A stretch of DNA of 64,000 bases, from the NCBI RefSeq assembly GCF_018130825.1, contig NZ_JAFCJS010000002.1, positions 248,001-312,000 of the forward strand, written 5' to 3'. How positions within the stretch are numbered: position 1 is the first letter of the stretch; each line of letters opens with the position of its first letter. The position numbers and the translations under genes are program-made. Source of the stretch: Bradyrhizobium liaoningense (lineage in GTDB: Bacteria > Pseudomonadota > Alphaproteobacteria > Rhizobiales > Xanthobacteraceae). The notes under the pieces are model-generated. The model did no database searches and was not told the DNA's origin. It saw only the letters and a program-made list of their open reading frames with translations. This document shows, in pieces, positions 42,922 to 52,240 of the stretch.

Positions 42922-44310
42922 ATGTCCGAGCGGTGGACGCCCGAGTCCTGGCGCAGCAAGCCGGTGCTACAGGTGCCCGATTATCCCGACGCCAAGGCTC
43001 TGGCCGACGTCGAGGCGCAGCTTGCGACCTTTCCGCCGCTGGTCTTCGCCGGCGAGGCGCGCAATCTGAAGAAGGCGCTGGCCCGTGTCGCGGCCGGTGA
43101 GGCCTTCCTGCTCCAGGGCGGCGACTGTGCCGAGAGCTTTGCCGAGCACGGCGCCAACAACATCCGCGACTTCTTCCGCGTGTTGCTGCAGATGGCGGTC
43201 GTATTGACCTATGCCGGCGCGGTGCCGGTGGTGAAGGTCGGCCGTATCGCCGGCCAATTTGCAAAACCGCGCTCATCGCCGACTGAGAAGGTTGATGGCG
43301 TCGAGCTGCCGAGCTATCGCGGCGACATCGTCAACGACATCGCGTTTACGAAAGAGGCGCGGGTGCCTGATCCGCAGCGCCAGCTGATGGCCTATCGCCA
43401 GTCGGCCGCGACGCTGAACCTGCTGCGCGCGTTCGCCACCGGCGGCTATGCCAATCTCGGCAGCGTGCATCAGTGGATGCTCGGCTTCCTCAAGGATAGT
43501 CCGCAGTCCCGCCGCTACAAGGAATTGGCCGACCGCATTTCGGACGCGCTCAATTTCATGCGCGCCTGCGGCCTCGATCTCGAGGCCCATCCCGAGCTCC
43601 GCTCGACCGATTTCTACACCAGCCACGAGGCACTGCTGCTCGGCTACGAGCAGGCCATGACCCGCGTCGATTCCACGACCGGCGACTGGTATGCGACCTC
43701 GGGCCACATGATCTGGATCGGCGATCGCACCCGCCAGCTCGATCACGGCCACATCGAATATTTCCGCGGCATCAAGAATCCGATCGGGCTCAAATGCGGC
43801 CCGTCGCTGAAGCCCGACGAACTCCTGAAGCTGATCGATGTGCTCAACCCCGACAACGAGCCGGGCCGGTTGACGCTGATCGGCCGCTTCGGCTCCGACA
43901 AGGTCGGCGAGCATCTGCCCAACATGATCCGCGCCGTGCAGCGCGAGGGCAGGGTGGTGGTCTGGTCGTGCGATCCCATGCACGGCAACACCATCACGTC
44001 GACGTCGGGCTACAAGACGCGCCCGTTCGACCGCATCCTGTCCGAGGTGAAGTCGTTTTTCGCGATCCACGCCGCCGAAGGCACTCATGCCGGCGGCGTG
44101 CATCTGGAGATGACGGGCAAGGACGTCACCGAATGTCTCGGCGGCGCCCGCGCGATCACGGACGAGGATCTCAACGACCGCTACCACACGGTCTGCGATC
44201 CCCGCCTCAACGCCGAGCAATCCATCGATATGGCCTTCCTGGTCGCCGAGCTGCTGAAGCAGGAACGCGCCGGCAAGACCAAGCCGATGCCGGCCGCAGC
44301 GGGGCTCTAG
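42922..44310 (+). CDS. aroH: 3-deoxy-7-phosphoheptulonate synthase, class II
   Basis: A 462-aa class II (plant-type/mycobacterial-type) DAHP synthase, first step of the shikimate pathway from PEP and erythrose-4-P. Characteristic segments: [30 protein letters not shown] (Cys metal ligand), [44 protein letters not shown] (His), and [14 protein letters not shown]. Start at 42922 with GAGAG upstream. dgkA follows 4 bp after the stop. The symbol follows the AroH/AroG convention and may differ in this species. Confidence 0.9.
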   Translation: MSERWTPESWRSKPVLQVPDYPDAKALADVEAQLATFPPLVFAGEARNLKKALARVAAGEAFLLQGGDCAESFAEHGANNIRDFFRVLLQMAVVLTYAGAVPVVKVGRIAGQFAKPRSSPTEKVDGVELPSYRGDIVNDIAFTKEARVPDPQRQLMAYRQSAATLNLLRAFATGGYANLGSVHQWMLGFLKDSPQSRRYKELADRISDALNFMRACGLDLEAHPELRSTDFYTSHEALLLGYEQAMTRVDSTTGDWYATSGHMIWIGDRTRQLDHGHIEYFRGIKNPIGLKCGPSLKPDELLKLIDVLNPDNEPGRLTLIGRFGSDKVGEHLPNMIRAVQREGRVVVWSCDPMHGNTITSTSGYKTRPFDRILSEVKSFFAIHAAEGTHAGGVHLEMTGKDVTECLGGARAITDEDLNDRYHTVCDPRLNAEQSIDMAFLVAELLKQERAGKTKPMPAAAGL

Positions 44311-44314
44311 GACC

Positions 44315-44668
44315 TTGCTGCGAATCTGGAAGGCCACGATCAATTCCCGCAACGGTCTGGCTTTTGCGTTCCGTTCGGAGCAGGCCATCCGGGAGGAGAT
44401 ATTTGCGCTCCTCGCGTCGCTGCCGCTGGCCTGGTTCATCGGCGCAACCGCGATGCGCGCGGTCGAATTGATTTGTGCGGTCGCGTTCGTGCTGACGGTC
44501 GAGCTGCTCAACACCGCGATCGAGAAGCTCGCCGACCGCCTGACCATGGATCACGACAAGCAGATCGGCCGCGTCAAGGACATGGGCTCGGCGGCCGTCG
44601 GTGTGGCGCTGCTGATGGCGGGCGCGTTCTGGATCTTCGCCATCGTCGAGCGGCTGGGTTTCGTCTGA
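44315..44668 (+). CDS. dgkA: Diacylglycerol kinase (DgkA)
   Basis: A 117-aa three-TM membrane enzyme that phosphorylates diacylglycerol to phosphatidic acid. Family motif: INSRNGLAFAFRSEQAIREE (active-site Glu), VELLNTAIEKLADR in the second TM/loop and RVKDMGSAAVGVALL. Starts with TTG 4 bp after the aroH stop, so translation is coupled. Length matches the small DgkA family. Confidence 0.9.
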   Translation: MLRIWKATINSRNGLAFAFRSEQAIREEIFALLASLPLAWFIGATAMRAVELICAVAFVLTVELLNTAIEKLADRLTMDHDKQIGRVKDMGSAAVGVALLMAGAFWIFAIVERLGFV

Positions 44669-44689
44669 CGAGAATTGAAAAGGGCCGTC

Positions 44690-46447
44690 ATGACCGAACG
44701 TCTCAACGCATTCGCGGTCACGCTCGCCCAGCTCAATCCGACCGTGGGCGATATCGAGGGCAATGCCGCGAAGGTGCGCGCCGCGCGCGCGCAAGCCGCC
44801 GCCGACGGTGCCGATCTCGTGCTGTTTCCGGAATTGTTCGTCGCCGGCTATCCGCCGGAAGATCTGGTGCAGAAGCCGGCCTTCCAGGCCGCCTGCCGCG
44901 TCGCGATCGAAGCGCTCGCCCGCGAGACCGCCGATGGCGGGCCGGCCATGCTGGTCGGCACGCCCTGGGTCGAGGAGGGCAGGCTCTACAATGCCTGCGC
45001 GCTGCTCGACGGCGGCCGTATCGCCGCACTTCGCTTCAAGTGCAATCTGCCGAACTACGGCGTGTTCGACGAGAAGCGGCTGTTTTCGCGCGGCCCGGCC
45101 GCCGGCCCCGTCACGGTGCGCGGCGTTCGCATCGGCGTGCCGATCTGCGAGGACATCTGGCTCGAGGAGTCCGAAGACTACGAGAACGTGGTCGAGACGC
45201 TGGCCGAGACCGGTGCCGAGATCATCCTCGTGCCGAACGGTTCGCCTTACGCCCGCGACAAGAACGATGTGCGCCTGTCGGTCGCGGTCGCGCGCGTCAC
45301 CGAGAGCGGGCTGCCGCTGGTCTATCTCAACCAGGTTTGCGGCCAGGACGAATTGGTGTTCGACGGCGCGTCCTTCGCGCTCAACGGCGATCTCTCACTC
45401 GCGGCGCAACTGCCGGCGTTCGAGGAAAGCGTCACCACGCTCCGCTTCACCCGAAACGGCGACGATTGGCGCTGTACGGGGCCGCTCGCGGAGCAGGTCG
45501 AGGGCGACAAGGCCGACTATGCCGCCTGCGTGCTGGGCCTGCGGGACTATGTCGGCAAGAACGGTTTTCCCGGCGTGCTGCTCGGCATTTCCGGCGGCAT
45601 CGATTCCGCGCTGTGCGCCGCCATCGCGGTCGATGCCCTCGGCGCCGACCAGGTGCATGGCGTGATGCTGCCTTATCGCTACACGGCCGCACATTCGATC
45701 GCCGACGCCGGCGAGCTCGCCGGCCATCTCGGCATCCGCTACGAGGTGTTGCCGATCGCGGAAGCCGTGACCGGGTTCGAGACGATCCTCTCGGGCATCT
45801 TCAAGAATCTGCCGCCTGATATCACCGAGGAAAACCTCCAGGCCCGCACCCGCGGCACGCTGCTGATGGCGATCTCCAACAAGACCGGCCTGATGGTGGT
45901 GACGACCGGCAACAAATCGGAGATGTCGGTCGGCTATGCCACGCTCTACGGCGACATGAACGGCGGCTTCAACCCAATCAAGGACATCTACAAGACCCAG
46001 GTGTTTCGGCTGGCAAGCTTGCGCAATGTCTGGAAGCCGGACGGTGCGCTCGGCCCCGCGGGCGAGGTGATCCCACCCGATATCATCACACGCCCGCCGA
46101 CGGCGGAGCTGCGCGAGAACCAGACCGATCAGGACTCTCTGCCGCCTTACGACGTGCTCGATGCGATCCTCGAGCGGCTGGTCGAACGCGAGGAGCCGCT
46201 CGATGCGATCATCGCCGCCGGATTCGACCGCGAGACCGTCACCCGCATCGACCATCTGCTCAACGTCGCCGAATACAAGCGCCGCCAGGCTGCGCCCGGC
46301 GTGAAGGTGACACCCAGGAATTTCGGCCGCGACCGCCGCTATCCCATCACCAACCGCTTCCGTGACAAGGGCGAGAGGCTGCCCGCGCCGGACGAGACGC
46401 TGGTCTCGCGCGGAAGCCGGGCGTCGATCGACGCGTTCGAGGGGTGA
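44690..46447 (+). CDS. nadE: Glutamine-dependent NAD+ synthase
   Basis: A 585-aa two-domain enzyme. The N-terminal carbon-nitrogen hydrolase (glutaminase) domain has the Glu in FPELFVAGYPPEDL, Lys in FKCNLPNYGVFDE, and nucleophile Cys in GVPICEDIWLEE. The C-terminal ATP-pyrophosphatase domain (about 280-585) has GISGGIDSALCA and STTGNKSEMSVGY-type motif (VTTGNKSEMSVGYATLYGD). Catalyses the amidation of nicotinate adenine dinucleotide to NAD. The ATG at 44690 follows an AAAAGGG stretch. Cotranscription with dgkA is probable. Confidence 0.93.
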   Translation: MTERLNAFAVTLAQLNPTVGDIEGNAAKVRAARAQAAADGADLVLFPELFVAGYPPEDLVQKPAFQAACRVAIEALARETADGGPAMLVGTPWVEEGRLYNACALLDGGRIAALRFKCNLPNYGVFDEKRLFSRGPAAGPVTVRGVRIGVPICEDIWLEESEDYENVVETLAETGAEIILVPNGSPYARDKNDVRLSVAVARVTESGLPLVYLNQVCGQDELVFDGASFALNGDLSLAAQLPAFEESVTTLRFTRNGDDWRCTGPLAEQVEGDKADYAACVLGLRDYVGKNGFPGVLLGISGGIDSALCAAIAVDALGADQVHGVMLPYRYTAAHSIADAGELAGHLGIRYEVLPIAEAVTGFETILSGIFKNLPPDITEENLQARTRGTLLMAISNKTGLMVVTTGNKSEMSVGYATLYGDMNGGFNPIKDIYKTQVFRLASLRNVWKPDGALGPAGEVIPPDIITRPPTAELRENQTDQDSLPPYDVLDAILERLVEREEPLDAIIAAGFDRETVTRIDHLLNVAEYKRRQAAPGVKVTPRNFGRDRRYPITNRFRDKGERLPAPDETLVSRGSRASIDAFEG

Positions 46448-46484
46448 CGCTTTCGCGTGTGAGGGCGACAGCGCCCCAAGGTTC

Positions 46485-46527
46485 GCTGTCATCATCCGCG
46501 ATGGCGGATGATCCAGTACTCCGCGGC
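46485..46527. repeat. Partial copy of the GCTGTCAT intergenic repeat
   Basis: CTGTCATCATCCGCGATGGC with GGATGATCCAGTACTCCGCG matches the left half of the repeats at 33024-33127 and 58711-58815; the right half is missing. Confidence 0.6.
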
Positions 46528-46602
46528 GGATGTTGAGACGACCGACTTCAGCCATAGAACGTCAATAGGTATGGCCGAACGCTCGTGTCGGGCAGATGAA
46601 AC

Positions 46603-47136
46603 ATGGCAGACGAGTTCATCCTGGATATTGAGGACCTCCGAGAGGTCGCTGCCTACGCGGTGGAAAATGCTGCGGACGTGCTGGAGATATTCGAGCAATC
46701 GCATCCTGCGGATTCCCGTCCGCGGGACGCGATTGAAACCGCGCGGACGTTCGCAAGAGGAGGCAAGCGGGTGAAGGCCCTGCGCGATGCGGCCTGGGCG
46801 GCGCTGAAGGCATCAAAGGAAACCGAAAATGCAGCAGCCAGCCAGGCTGCGCGCGCTGCGATGTGTGCCTCATCCGCGGCTTATCTTCATCCGCTGGCTC
46901 GATCGACTCAGGTCAGGCACATTCTTGGCGCGTCCGCCCACGCAGCCCGAGCCGCCGAACTTGCTGCGGGTGACGCTCCCGGTGTTGGTGCCGACCATGT
47001 TGAGCGCGCCATCCGGCGTGCGACGCCAAGGCTTGTCGAGGTCCTGCGGCGTTACCCGCTCGCGCCGATCGGCGGCGGGCGGGTTGGCGAACTCCTGCGC
47101 GCAATCGATCGGAGGCTTCGCGGCGAGCTGCCGTAA
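46603..47136 (+). CDS. Imm5-like putative immunity protein (orphan)
   Basis: A 177-aa helical protein resembling the Imm5 group of polymorphic-toxin immunity proteins: RDAIETARTFARGGKRVKALRDAAWAALKAS, followed by Ala-rich repeats AAAMCASSAAYLHPLA and HILGASAHAARAAELAAG. The WxxAxxAAxxA-type pattern and length fit. No toxin gene is adjacent; it sits between nadE and the cox operon, next to a partial repeat. The assignment is by pattern only. A true toxin partner could be lost or elsewhere. Confidence 0.65.
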   Translation: MADEFILDIEDLREVAAYAVENAADVLEIFEQSHPADSRPRDAIETARTFARGGKRVKALRDAAWAALKASKETENAAASQAARAAMCASSAAYLHPLARSTQVRHILGASAHAARAAELAAGDAPGVGADHVERAIRRATPRLVEVLRRYPLAPIGGGRVGELLRAIDRRLRGELP

Positions 47137-47184
47137 CTGGATGCCCACGCCCCAGGGCGATGGCGGCGAGAACTCAGATTGCCG

Positions 47185-47577
47185 CTATGACGGGGTTGCG
47201 AAAAACAGCACCCGCAGGAAGTGCGTGTATTCGGATTCGAGCACCATGATCGACACAAATACCAAGACCGCGATCGGGGGCACCAGGATGGCATAGGCCA
47301 GGGCCAGCCGCTCCCAGGCCATGTGCATGAAGACGGCGACGATCAGGCCGGCCTTCAACATCATGAACAGCAGGATCAGCGACCACCTCAGATAGCCATG
47401 CAGGCCAAAATAGTCGACGAGGTAGGAGCACGTGCTGAGGACGAACAACCAGCCCCAGACCACGAGGTAGAGCTTGATCGGGTGCTGTTGCCCCTTGGCG
47501 TGAACGGCTCCCGTTGCGACTGCACCATGCGCCGGAGCGTGGAGCTGTCCTTCCATGTGTATTGTCGCGTTTGCCAT
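47185..47577 (-). CDS. Cytochrome c oxidase subunit IV-like
   Basis: A 130-aa membrane protein with about three TM segments: IKLYLVVWGWLFVLSTCSYLVDYF, LRWSLILLFMMLKAGLIVAVFMHMAWERL and ILVPPIAVLVFVSIMVLESEY. The KAGLIVAVFMHMAWE segment is diagnostic of prokaryotic subunit IV of heme-copper oxidases. Last gene of the cox operon, starting 10 bp after coxP. Confidence 0.82.
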   Translation of the reverse strand: MANATIHMEGQLHAPAHGAVATGAVHAKGQQHPIKLYLVVWGWLFVLSTCSYLVDYFGLHGYLRWSLILLFMMLKAGLIVAVFMHMAWERLALAYAILVPPIAVLVFVSIMVLESEYTHFLRVLFFATPS

Positions 47578-47586
47578 GCGCCGACC

Positions 47587-48309
47587 TCACCATAGATAGA
47601 AGAACGCAAAGATGAACACCCACACGAGGTCGACGAAGTGCCAGTACAGCCCGGTGATCTCGACGATCTCGTAATAGCCCTTGCGGCTTGTGAAAAAACC
47701 ACGCCTCTCGACGTCGAAGTCTCCCCGCCAGACCTTTCGCGCGATCGCGATCAGGAAGATCACGCCGATCGTCACGTGGGTGCCGTGGAAGCCCGTGATC
47801 ATGAAAAAGCTCGAGCCGAACTGCGCCGCGCCCCACGGATTGCCCCAGGGACGGACGCCCTCCATGATCAGCTTGGTCCATTCGAAGGCCTGCATGCCGA
47901 CGAAAGTTGCGCCGAAGGCCGCCGTGATCAGCATCAGGATTGCGGTTCTCACGCGATCCCTGCGGTAGCCGAAATTGACCGCCATCGCCATTGTTCCGCT
48001 GCTGCTGATCAGGACGAACGTCATGATGGCGATCAGGATCAGGGGGATGTGGTTGCCCCCGATATTGAGGGCGAAGACTTCGCTGGGATTCGGCCACGGC
48101 ACTGTCGTCGACATGCGCGCCGTCATGTAGGAGAGCAGGAAGCAACTGAAGATGAAGGTGTCGCTGAGGAGGAAGATCCACATCATGGCCTTGCCCCAGG
48201 ACACGTTCTTGAAGGCGCGTTGATCCGAGGCCCAGTCTGCGGCGATGCCGCGCCAGCCTTCAAGCTGTGCAGTCGATTGGCCCGGATTTGTCAGCACGGT
48301 CTCAGCCAT
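47587..48309 (-). CDS. coxP: Cytochrome c oxidase subunit III homologue (CoxP-type)
   Basis: A 240-aa polytopic subunit III homologue, with WIFLLSDTFIFSCFLLSYMTARM, FVGMQAFEWTKLIMEGV, GSSFFMITGFHGTHVTIGVIFLI and YYEIVEITGLYWHFVDLVWVFIF. The FHGTHVTIG and GLYWHFVDLVW segments are the subunit III hallmarks. Start at 48309; the ORF is open further upstream but overlaps coxO out of frame. The second subunit III of the operon, as in Bradyrhizobium coxMNOP. Confidence 0.88.
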   Translation of the reverse strand: MAETVLTNPGQSTAQLEGWRGIAADWASDQRAFKNVSWGKAMMWIFLLSDTFIFSCFLLSYMTARMSTTVPWPNPSEVFALNIGGNHIPLILIAIMTFVLISSSGTMAMAVNFGYRRDRVRTAILMLITAAFGATFVGMQAFEWTKLIMEGVRPWGNPWGAAQFGSSFFMITGFHGTHVTIGVIFLIAIARKVWRGDFDVERRGFFTSRKGYYEIVEITGLYWHFVDLVWVFIFAFFYLW

Positions 48310-48323
48310 CTGGTCTCGCCTCC

Positions 48324-49028
48324 CTAGCGCAGCAACTGGCGGCAGATGTCGACGAAATCGTCGGCCCAGCCCGTGAGAAGACCGAGCAGCACAAGCCAGA
48401 CCAGGAGCAGGAAGTGCCAGTAGATGGTGCACAGCTCCACGCTCAAGCGCATGTCCGCGATCTCGGCGCCACGCCACATCTTGGCCAAGGTCCGGCCCAA
48501 AGCCACCAGGCCGCCCGTCAGATGCAGCCCGTGCACCGCAGTCAACAGGTAGAAGAAGGAATTCGCCGGATTGGACGCCATGAAATAACCGGCGGCTCCG
48601 AGCCGTTGCCAGGCCAGGAGCTGTCCGGCGAGGAAGACCACGGCAGATGCTCCGCCGGCGAACAGACCGACCATGACGCCTTCAGCGTCGTTTCGGCGTG
48701 CGGCCAGGTACGCCCATTGCAGCGCGACGCTGCTCAGGACCAGCACGCCCGTGTTGACCCACAGCAGCCGCGGTACCGGCAGCGGCCGCCAGTCGACCAC
48801 GCTCATGCGCATCGAGTAGGCGCTGATGAAGAGGACGAACAATGCGCTCGCGACAGCGAGAAACACGCCAAGGCCGACCTTCGCCGCCGGCCAGGTCATG
48901 GTATCCCCGCCCGGGAAGTCACCGACCGCGCCTTCCTCCAGCCAGGGCTTGGCCGTCAGCCGCTGCTGCGACAGCCACCATCCGGCGATCACCGCGAGCA
49001 CAGCCAGGAACAGGATGATGGCGCTCAC
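48324..49028 (-). CDS. coxO: Cytochrome c oxidase subunit III homologue (CoxO-type)
   Basis: A 234-aa subunit III homologue with an extra N-terminal TM and soluble segment. Late region ANSFFYLLTAVHGLHLTGGLVAL and VELCTIYWHFLLLVWLVLLGLL match the subunit III core. Overlaps the coxN stop by 4 bp (49025-49028) and precedes coxP by 14 bp. Part of the alternative aa3-type terminal oxidase. Confidence 0.87.
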   Translation of the reverse strand: MSAIILFLAVLAVIAGWWLSQQRLTAKPWLEEGAVGDFPGGDTMTWPAAKVGLGVFLAVASALFVLFISAYSMRMSVVDWRPLPVPRLLWVNTGVLVLSSVALQWAYLAARRNDAEGVMVGLFAGGASAVVFLAGQLLAWQRLGAAGYFMASNPANSFFYLLTAVHGLHLTGGLVALGRTLAKMWRGAEIADMRLSVELCTIYWHFLLLVWLVLLGLLTGWADDFVDICRQLLR

Positions 49029-50803
49029 GAAGCAGCTCCCTGAACGAGCTGCGTCGCGCGCGGCGGCTGGTTCTGCGGAATGAAGTCCTCCGCGGCGCCG
49101 GGTACACTGTAGTCATAGGCCCAGCGGTACACGACCGGAAGCTCCTTGCCCCAGTTGCCGTGCCCCGGGGGCGTCTCCGGCGTCTGCCACTCCAGCGTCG
49201 TGGCCCGCCACGGATTGCCGCCTGAGGCTTCACCCTTGAACAGGCTCCAGACCAGATTGAAGAGGAACACCATCTGGCCGAAGCCGACGGTCAAGGCGAT
49301 TACGGAGATGAAGGCGTTCAGTGAATGGGCCGAGGACGGGATGAATGACGTGTCCCCGAGCTCGAAATACCGGCGCGGAACCCCGAGCAATCCAAGATAG
49401 TGCATCGGGAAGAAGATCAGGTAGGCGCCGAGGAAGGTGACCCAGAAGTGAAACTTGCCCAGCGTGTCGTTCAGCATCCGCCCAGTGACCTTGGGGTACC
49501 AATGATAGATCGCGCCGAGCACGACCATGATCGGCGCAACGCCCATCACCATGTGGAAATGCGCGACCACGAACATGGTGTCCGAGAGAGGCACGTCCAC
49601 CACGACGTTGCCGAGGAAGAGGCCGGTGAGCCCGCCGTTTACGAAGGTGATGATGAAGCCAAGGGCGAACAGCATCGGCACCGTGAGATGAATGTCGCCG
49701 CGCCACAGGGTCAGCACCCAGTTGTAGACCTTGATCGCGGTGGGGATTGCGATGATGAGCGTCGTGGTGGCGAAGAAGTACCCGAATTGCGGGAACATGC
49801 CGCTTACATACATGTGGTGCGCCCATACGACGAAGCTGAGCGCGCCGATGGCCACGATCGCCCAGACCATCATGCGGTAACCGAAGATGTTCTTGCGCGC
49901 ATGCGTGCTGATCAGATCGGAGACGATGCCGAAGGCGGGCAGGGCGACGATGTAGACTTCGGGATGGCCGAAAAACCAGAACAGGTGCTGGAAGAGCAGC
50001 GGGCTGCCGCCGCCATATTTCGACAGCGTGCCCATCTCGACGAGGGCGGGCATGAAGAAACTGGTTCCCAGGAGACGGTCGAGCAGCAACATCACCGAGC
50101 CGACGAACAGTGCAGGGAATGCCAGCAGCGCCATGACGGTCGCCGTGAAGATGCCCCAAACGGTCAGGGGCAGACGCATCAAGGTCATGCCACGGGTGCG
50201 TGCCTGGAGCACGGTCACCACATAGTTCAGTCCGCCCATGGTGAAGCCGATGATGAAGAGGATCAGGGAGGCCAGCATCAGAACGATGCCCCAATCCTGC
50301 CCGGGCGTTCCGGAGAGGATTGCTTGCGGCGGATAGAGCGTCCAGCCGGCGCCGGTGGGGCCGCCGGGCACGAAGAATGTCGAGGCCAGCACCAGGACTG
50401 CGAGCAGGTAGACCCAGTAGCTCAGCATGTTCACATAGGGGAAGACCATGTCCCGGGCGCCGACCATCAGCGGGATCAGGTAGTTGCCGAAGCCGCCCAG
50501 GAACAATGCGGTGAGCAGATAGATCACCATGATCATGCCGTGCATGGTGATGAACTGGAGGTATTGATTGGCATCGATGAAGGAGAAGGTGCCGGGGAAT
50601 CCCAGCTGCAGCCGCATCAGCCACGACAGCACCAGGGCCACCAGGCCGATGGCCGTGGCCGTCAGCGAATACTGAACGGCGATCACCTTGGCGTCCTGCG
50701 AGAAGACATACCGTGTCCACCAACTCTTCGGATGATAGAGCTCGACATCGGGTACTTCGGCAGGTGGGACGCCTGCGATCCCTTCATATGGAATATCGAC
50801 CAT
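49025..50803 (-). CDS. coxN: Cytochrome c oxidase subunit I (CoxN-type)
   Basis: A 592-aa catalytic subunit with 12 or more TM helices. Heme and copper ligands: FITMHGMIM (low-spin heme His), WFFGHPEVYIVALPAFG with the CuB His and the cross-linked Tyr of A-type oxidases, WAHHMYVSG (two CuB His), and VVAHFHMVMG (high-spin and low-spin heme His). FSFIDANQYLQFITM precedes the first heme ligand. ATG at 50803 with GAGGAGG; a start at 50827 is possible. Terminal oxidase reducing O2 to water and pumping protons. Confidence 0.92.
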   Translation of the reverse strand: MVDIPYEGIAGVPPAEVPDVELYHPKSWWTRYVFSQDAKVIAVQYSLTATAIGLVALVLSWLMRLQLGFPGTFSFIDANQYLQFITMHGMIMVIYLLTALFLGGFGNYLIPLMVGARDMVFPYVNMLSYWVYLLAVLVLASTFFVPGGPTGAGWTLYPPQAILSGTPGQDWGIVLMLASLILFIIGFTMGGLNYVVTVLQARTRGMTLMRLPLTVWGIFTATVMALLAFPALFVGSVMLLLDRLLGTSFFMPALVEMGTLSKYGGGSPLLFQHLFWFFGHPEVYIVALPAFGIVSDLISTHARKNIFGYRMMVWAIVAIGALSFVVWAHHMYVSGMFPQFGYFFATTTLIIAIPTAIKVYNWVLTLWRGDIHLTVPMLFALGFIITFVNGGLTGLFLGNVVVDVPLSDTMFVVAHFHMVMGVAPIMVVLGAIYHWYPKVTGRMLNDTLGKFHFWVTFLGAYLIFFPMHYLGLLGVPRRYFELGDTSFIPSSAHSLNAFISVIALTVGFGQMVFLFNLVWSLFKGEASGGNPWRATTLEWQTPETPPGHGNWGKELPVVYRWAYDYSVPGAAEDFIPQNQPPRATQLVQGAAS

Positions 50804-50878
50804 AGAAACCTCCTCGGTCGTTTCCATCGGGGTGAAGCGTTCGCCTCATGCACCCGATTTATCTTCGCGGCGGCGGCT

Positions 50879-51712
50879 TTACTTGCCGCCGGATCGGTAC
50901 GTCGCCTTCACGACGGCTTTTGCCGGCGACAATTCCGCAAACGTCTTTTGTTGCTCCAGCCAAGCGTGATATTCGCGCTCTTCGTCGACGATGACCTTGG
51001 CTCGCATCTGATAATGAGCGGCGCCACAAAGCTCGGCGCAGAGAACATCGAACGTCCCGGTTCGGATCGGCGTTATCCAGAAATAGGTCACCATGCCTGG
51101 GACCATGTCCATCTTGGCCCGGAACTCGGGCACGTAGAAATCGTGCAGGACATCGACCGAGCGGAGGAGAACCTTGACCGGCTTTCCCACTTGAAGGTGC
51201 AGGTCGCCGTTCTCGATCACGACGTCGTCCTGCGCGTGTGAATCGTCACGATTGAGTCCCATCGGATTGTCGGACGCGATGTTGCGGACATCGGATGTGC
51301 CCAACTTCCCATCCTTGCCCGGAAGGCGGAAGCTCCACTGCCATTGCTGGCCCATGACCTCGACCTCGGTGGCATCCGCAGGCACCGTCACGAACTGGTG
51401 CCAGACCACGAGGCCGGGGGCCAGCATGGCCGCGACGCCGATGCCGGTGCCGACGCTCAGCCACCACTCGAGCCTCTTGTTTTCGGGATTGTAGTCGGCC
51501 CGTCTTCCCTCCTTGTGGTGAAAGCGGAAGACGCAGTAAGCCATGAAGGCGATGACCGCGACGAAAACGAAGCCCGTGATCCAGAACGTGATGTTGATGG
51601 TGTGGTCGATATAGGCCCAGTTCGTGGCGATCGGCGTCCACCACCACGGGCTGTAGATGTGAAACAGCACCGAGCCGATCGCGACCAGAAGCAGTATCAG
51701 TGCGACAGCCAT
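50879..51712 (-). CDS. coxM: Cytochrome c oxidase subunit II (CoxM-type)
   Basis: A 277-aa subunit II. Two N-terminal TM segments (about 1-20 and 42-60) are followed by a periplasmic cupredoxin domain: QQWQWSFRLPG, VDVLHDFYVPEFRAKMDMVPG (CuA His) and CAELCGAAHYQM with the CuA Cys pair, Glu, His and Met. No C-terminal cytochrome c domain, so it is a cytochrome c-accepting aa3-type subunit rather than a caa3 type. First gene of the operon; coxN follows after 75 bp. Confidence 0.9.
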   Translation of the reverse strand: MAVALILLLVAIGSVLFHIYSPWWWTPIATNWAYIDHTINITFWITGFVFVAVIAFMAYCVFRFHHKEGRRADYNPENKRLEWWLSVGTGIGVAAMLAPGLVVWHQFVTVPADATEVEVMGQQWQWSFRLPGKDGKLGTSDVRNIASDNPMGLNRDDSHAQDDVVIENGDLHLQVGKPVKVLLRSVDVLHDFYVPEFRAKMDMVPGMVTYFWITPIRTGTFDVLCAELCGAAHYQMRAKVIVDEEREYHAWLEQQKTFAELSPAKAVVKATYRSGGK

Positions 51713-52240
51713 CCTGATCCATCCTTGCCATCGAAGGCTACGGATACGAATCCAGGGCGGAGCTCATGTCTGTCGCGATGGCTGGCCTTTCTTGGTTGGC
51801 ATTCATGCCATCGCCGGCCTTTTGCCTCGCCCATTCCACCGGTCGCGAAATCAGGACAGTGCTCGCGACCAAACTCTAAGGGCGTCTGAGTCTAAAATGA
51901 TACCGGCCTAATCCGGCGTCAATAGAGCAATGTAGGTGCTCCGACATGGCGTGGTTGCCGTCGCCCGGCCAGTCGACAAAGCATCAAGCGCGCATGTTGG
52001 ATGGCGGCGTGGCGATGCAGCGCACAATCAGACAATTCACCTAACCGTGAGCGCAGCCGTGCCCCGCGCGCGCTAAGCTGGCCAAGCAGGTCGCGACGGG
52101 TTCCGTCCGGCCAGGCTCTGTTCGCTGAACCTGGGTTGCCGTACCCGACCCCTCGCGTTTCCTGCTCGTCAGGCGGACACGCGTGACTGAAAAGCGCGTG
52201 TGATCGAAAACCGCGATTTTCAGCACGGGAGGGTCCGTTC
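51713..52240. other. 528-bp intergenic region upstream of coxM and the DUF2189 gene
   Basis: Contains the divergent promoters of the cox operon and the 52241 gene; no FixK or RpoN consensus was found by eye. A 14-bp palindrome TGGCATTCATGCCA lies at 51797-51810. Minus-strand ORFs at 51919-52266 look like degraded repeat sequence rather than genes. Confidence 0.5.

Noticed and set aside
49400..51241. 613-aa antisense ORF over coxN and coxM
   Set aside because: Antisense to two well-supported oxidase genes; His/Glu/Arg-rich composition typical of shadows.
51797..51810. TGGCATTCATGCCA considered as RpoN or regulator site upstream of coxM
   Set aside because: Does not fit the -24/-12 consensus and no matching regulator is known; noted only as a palindrome.
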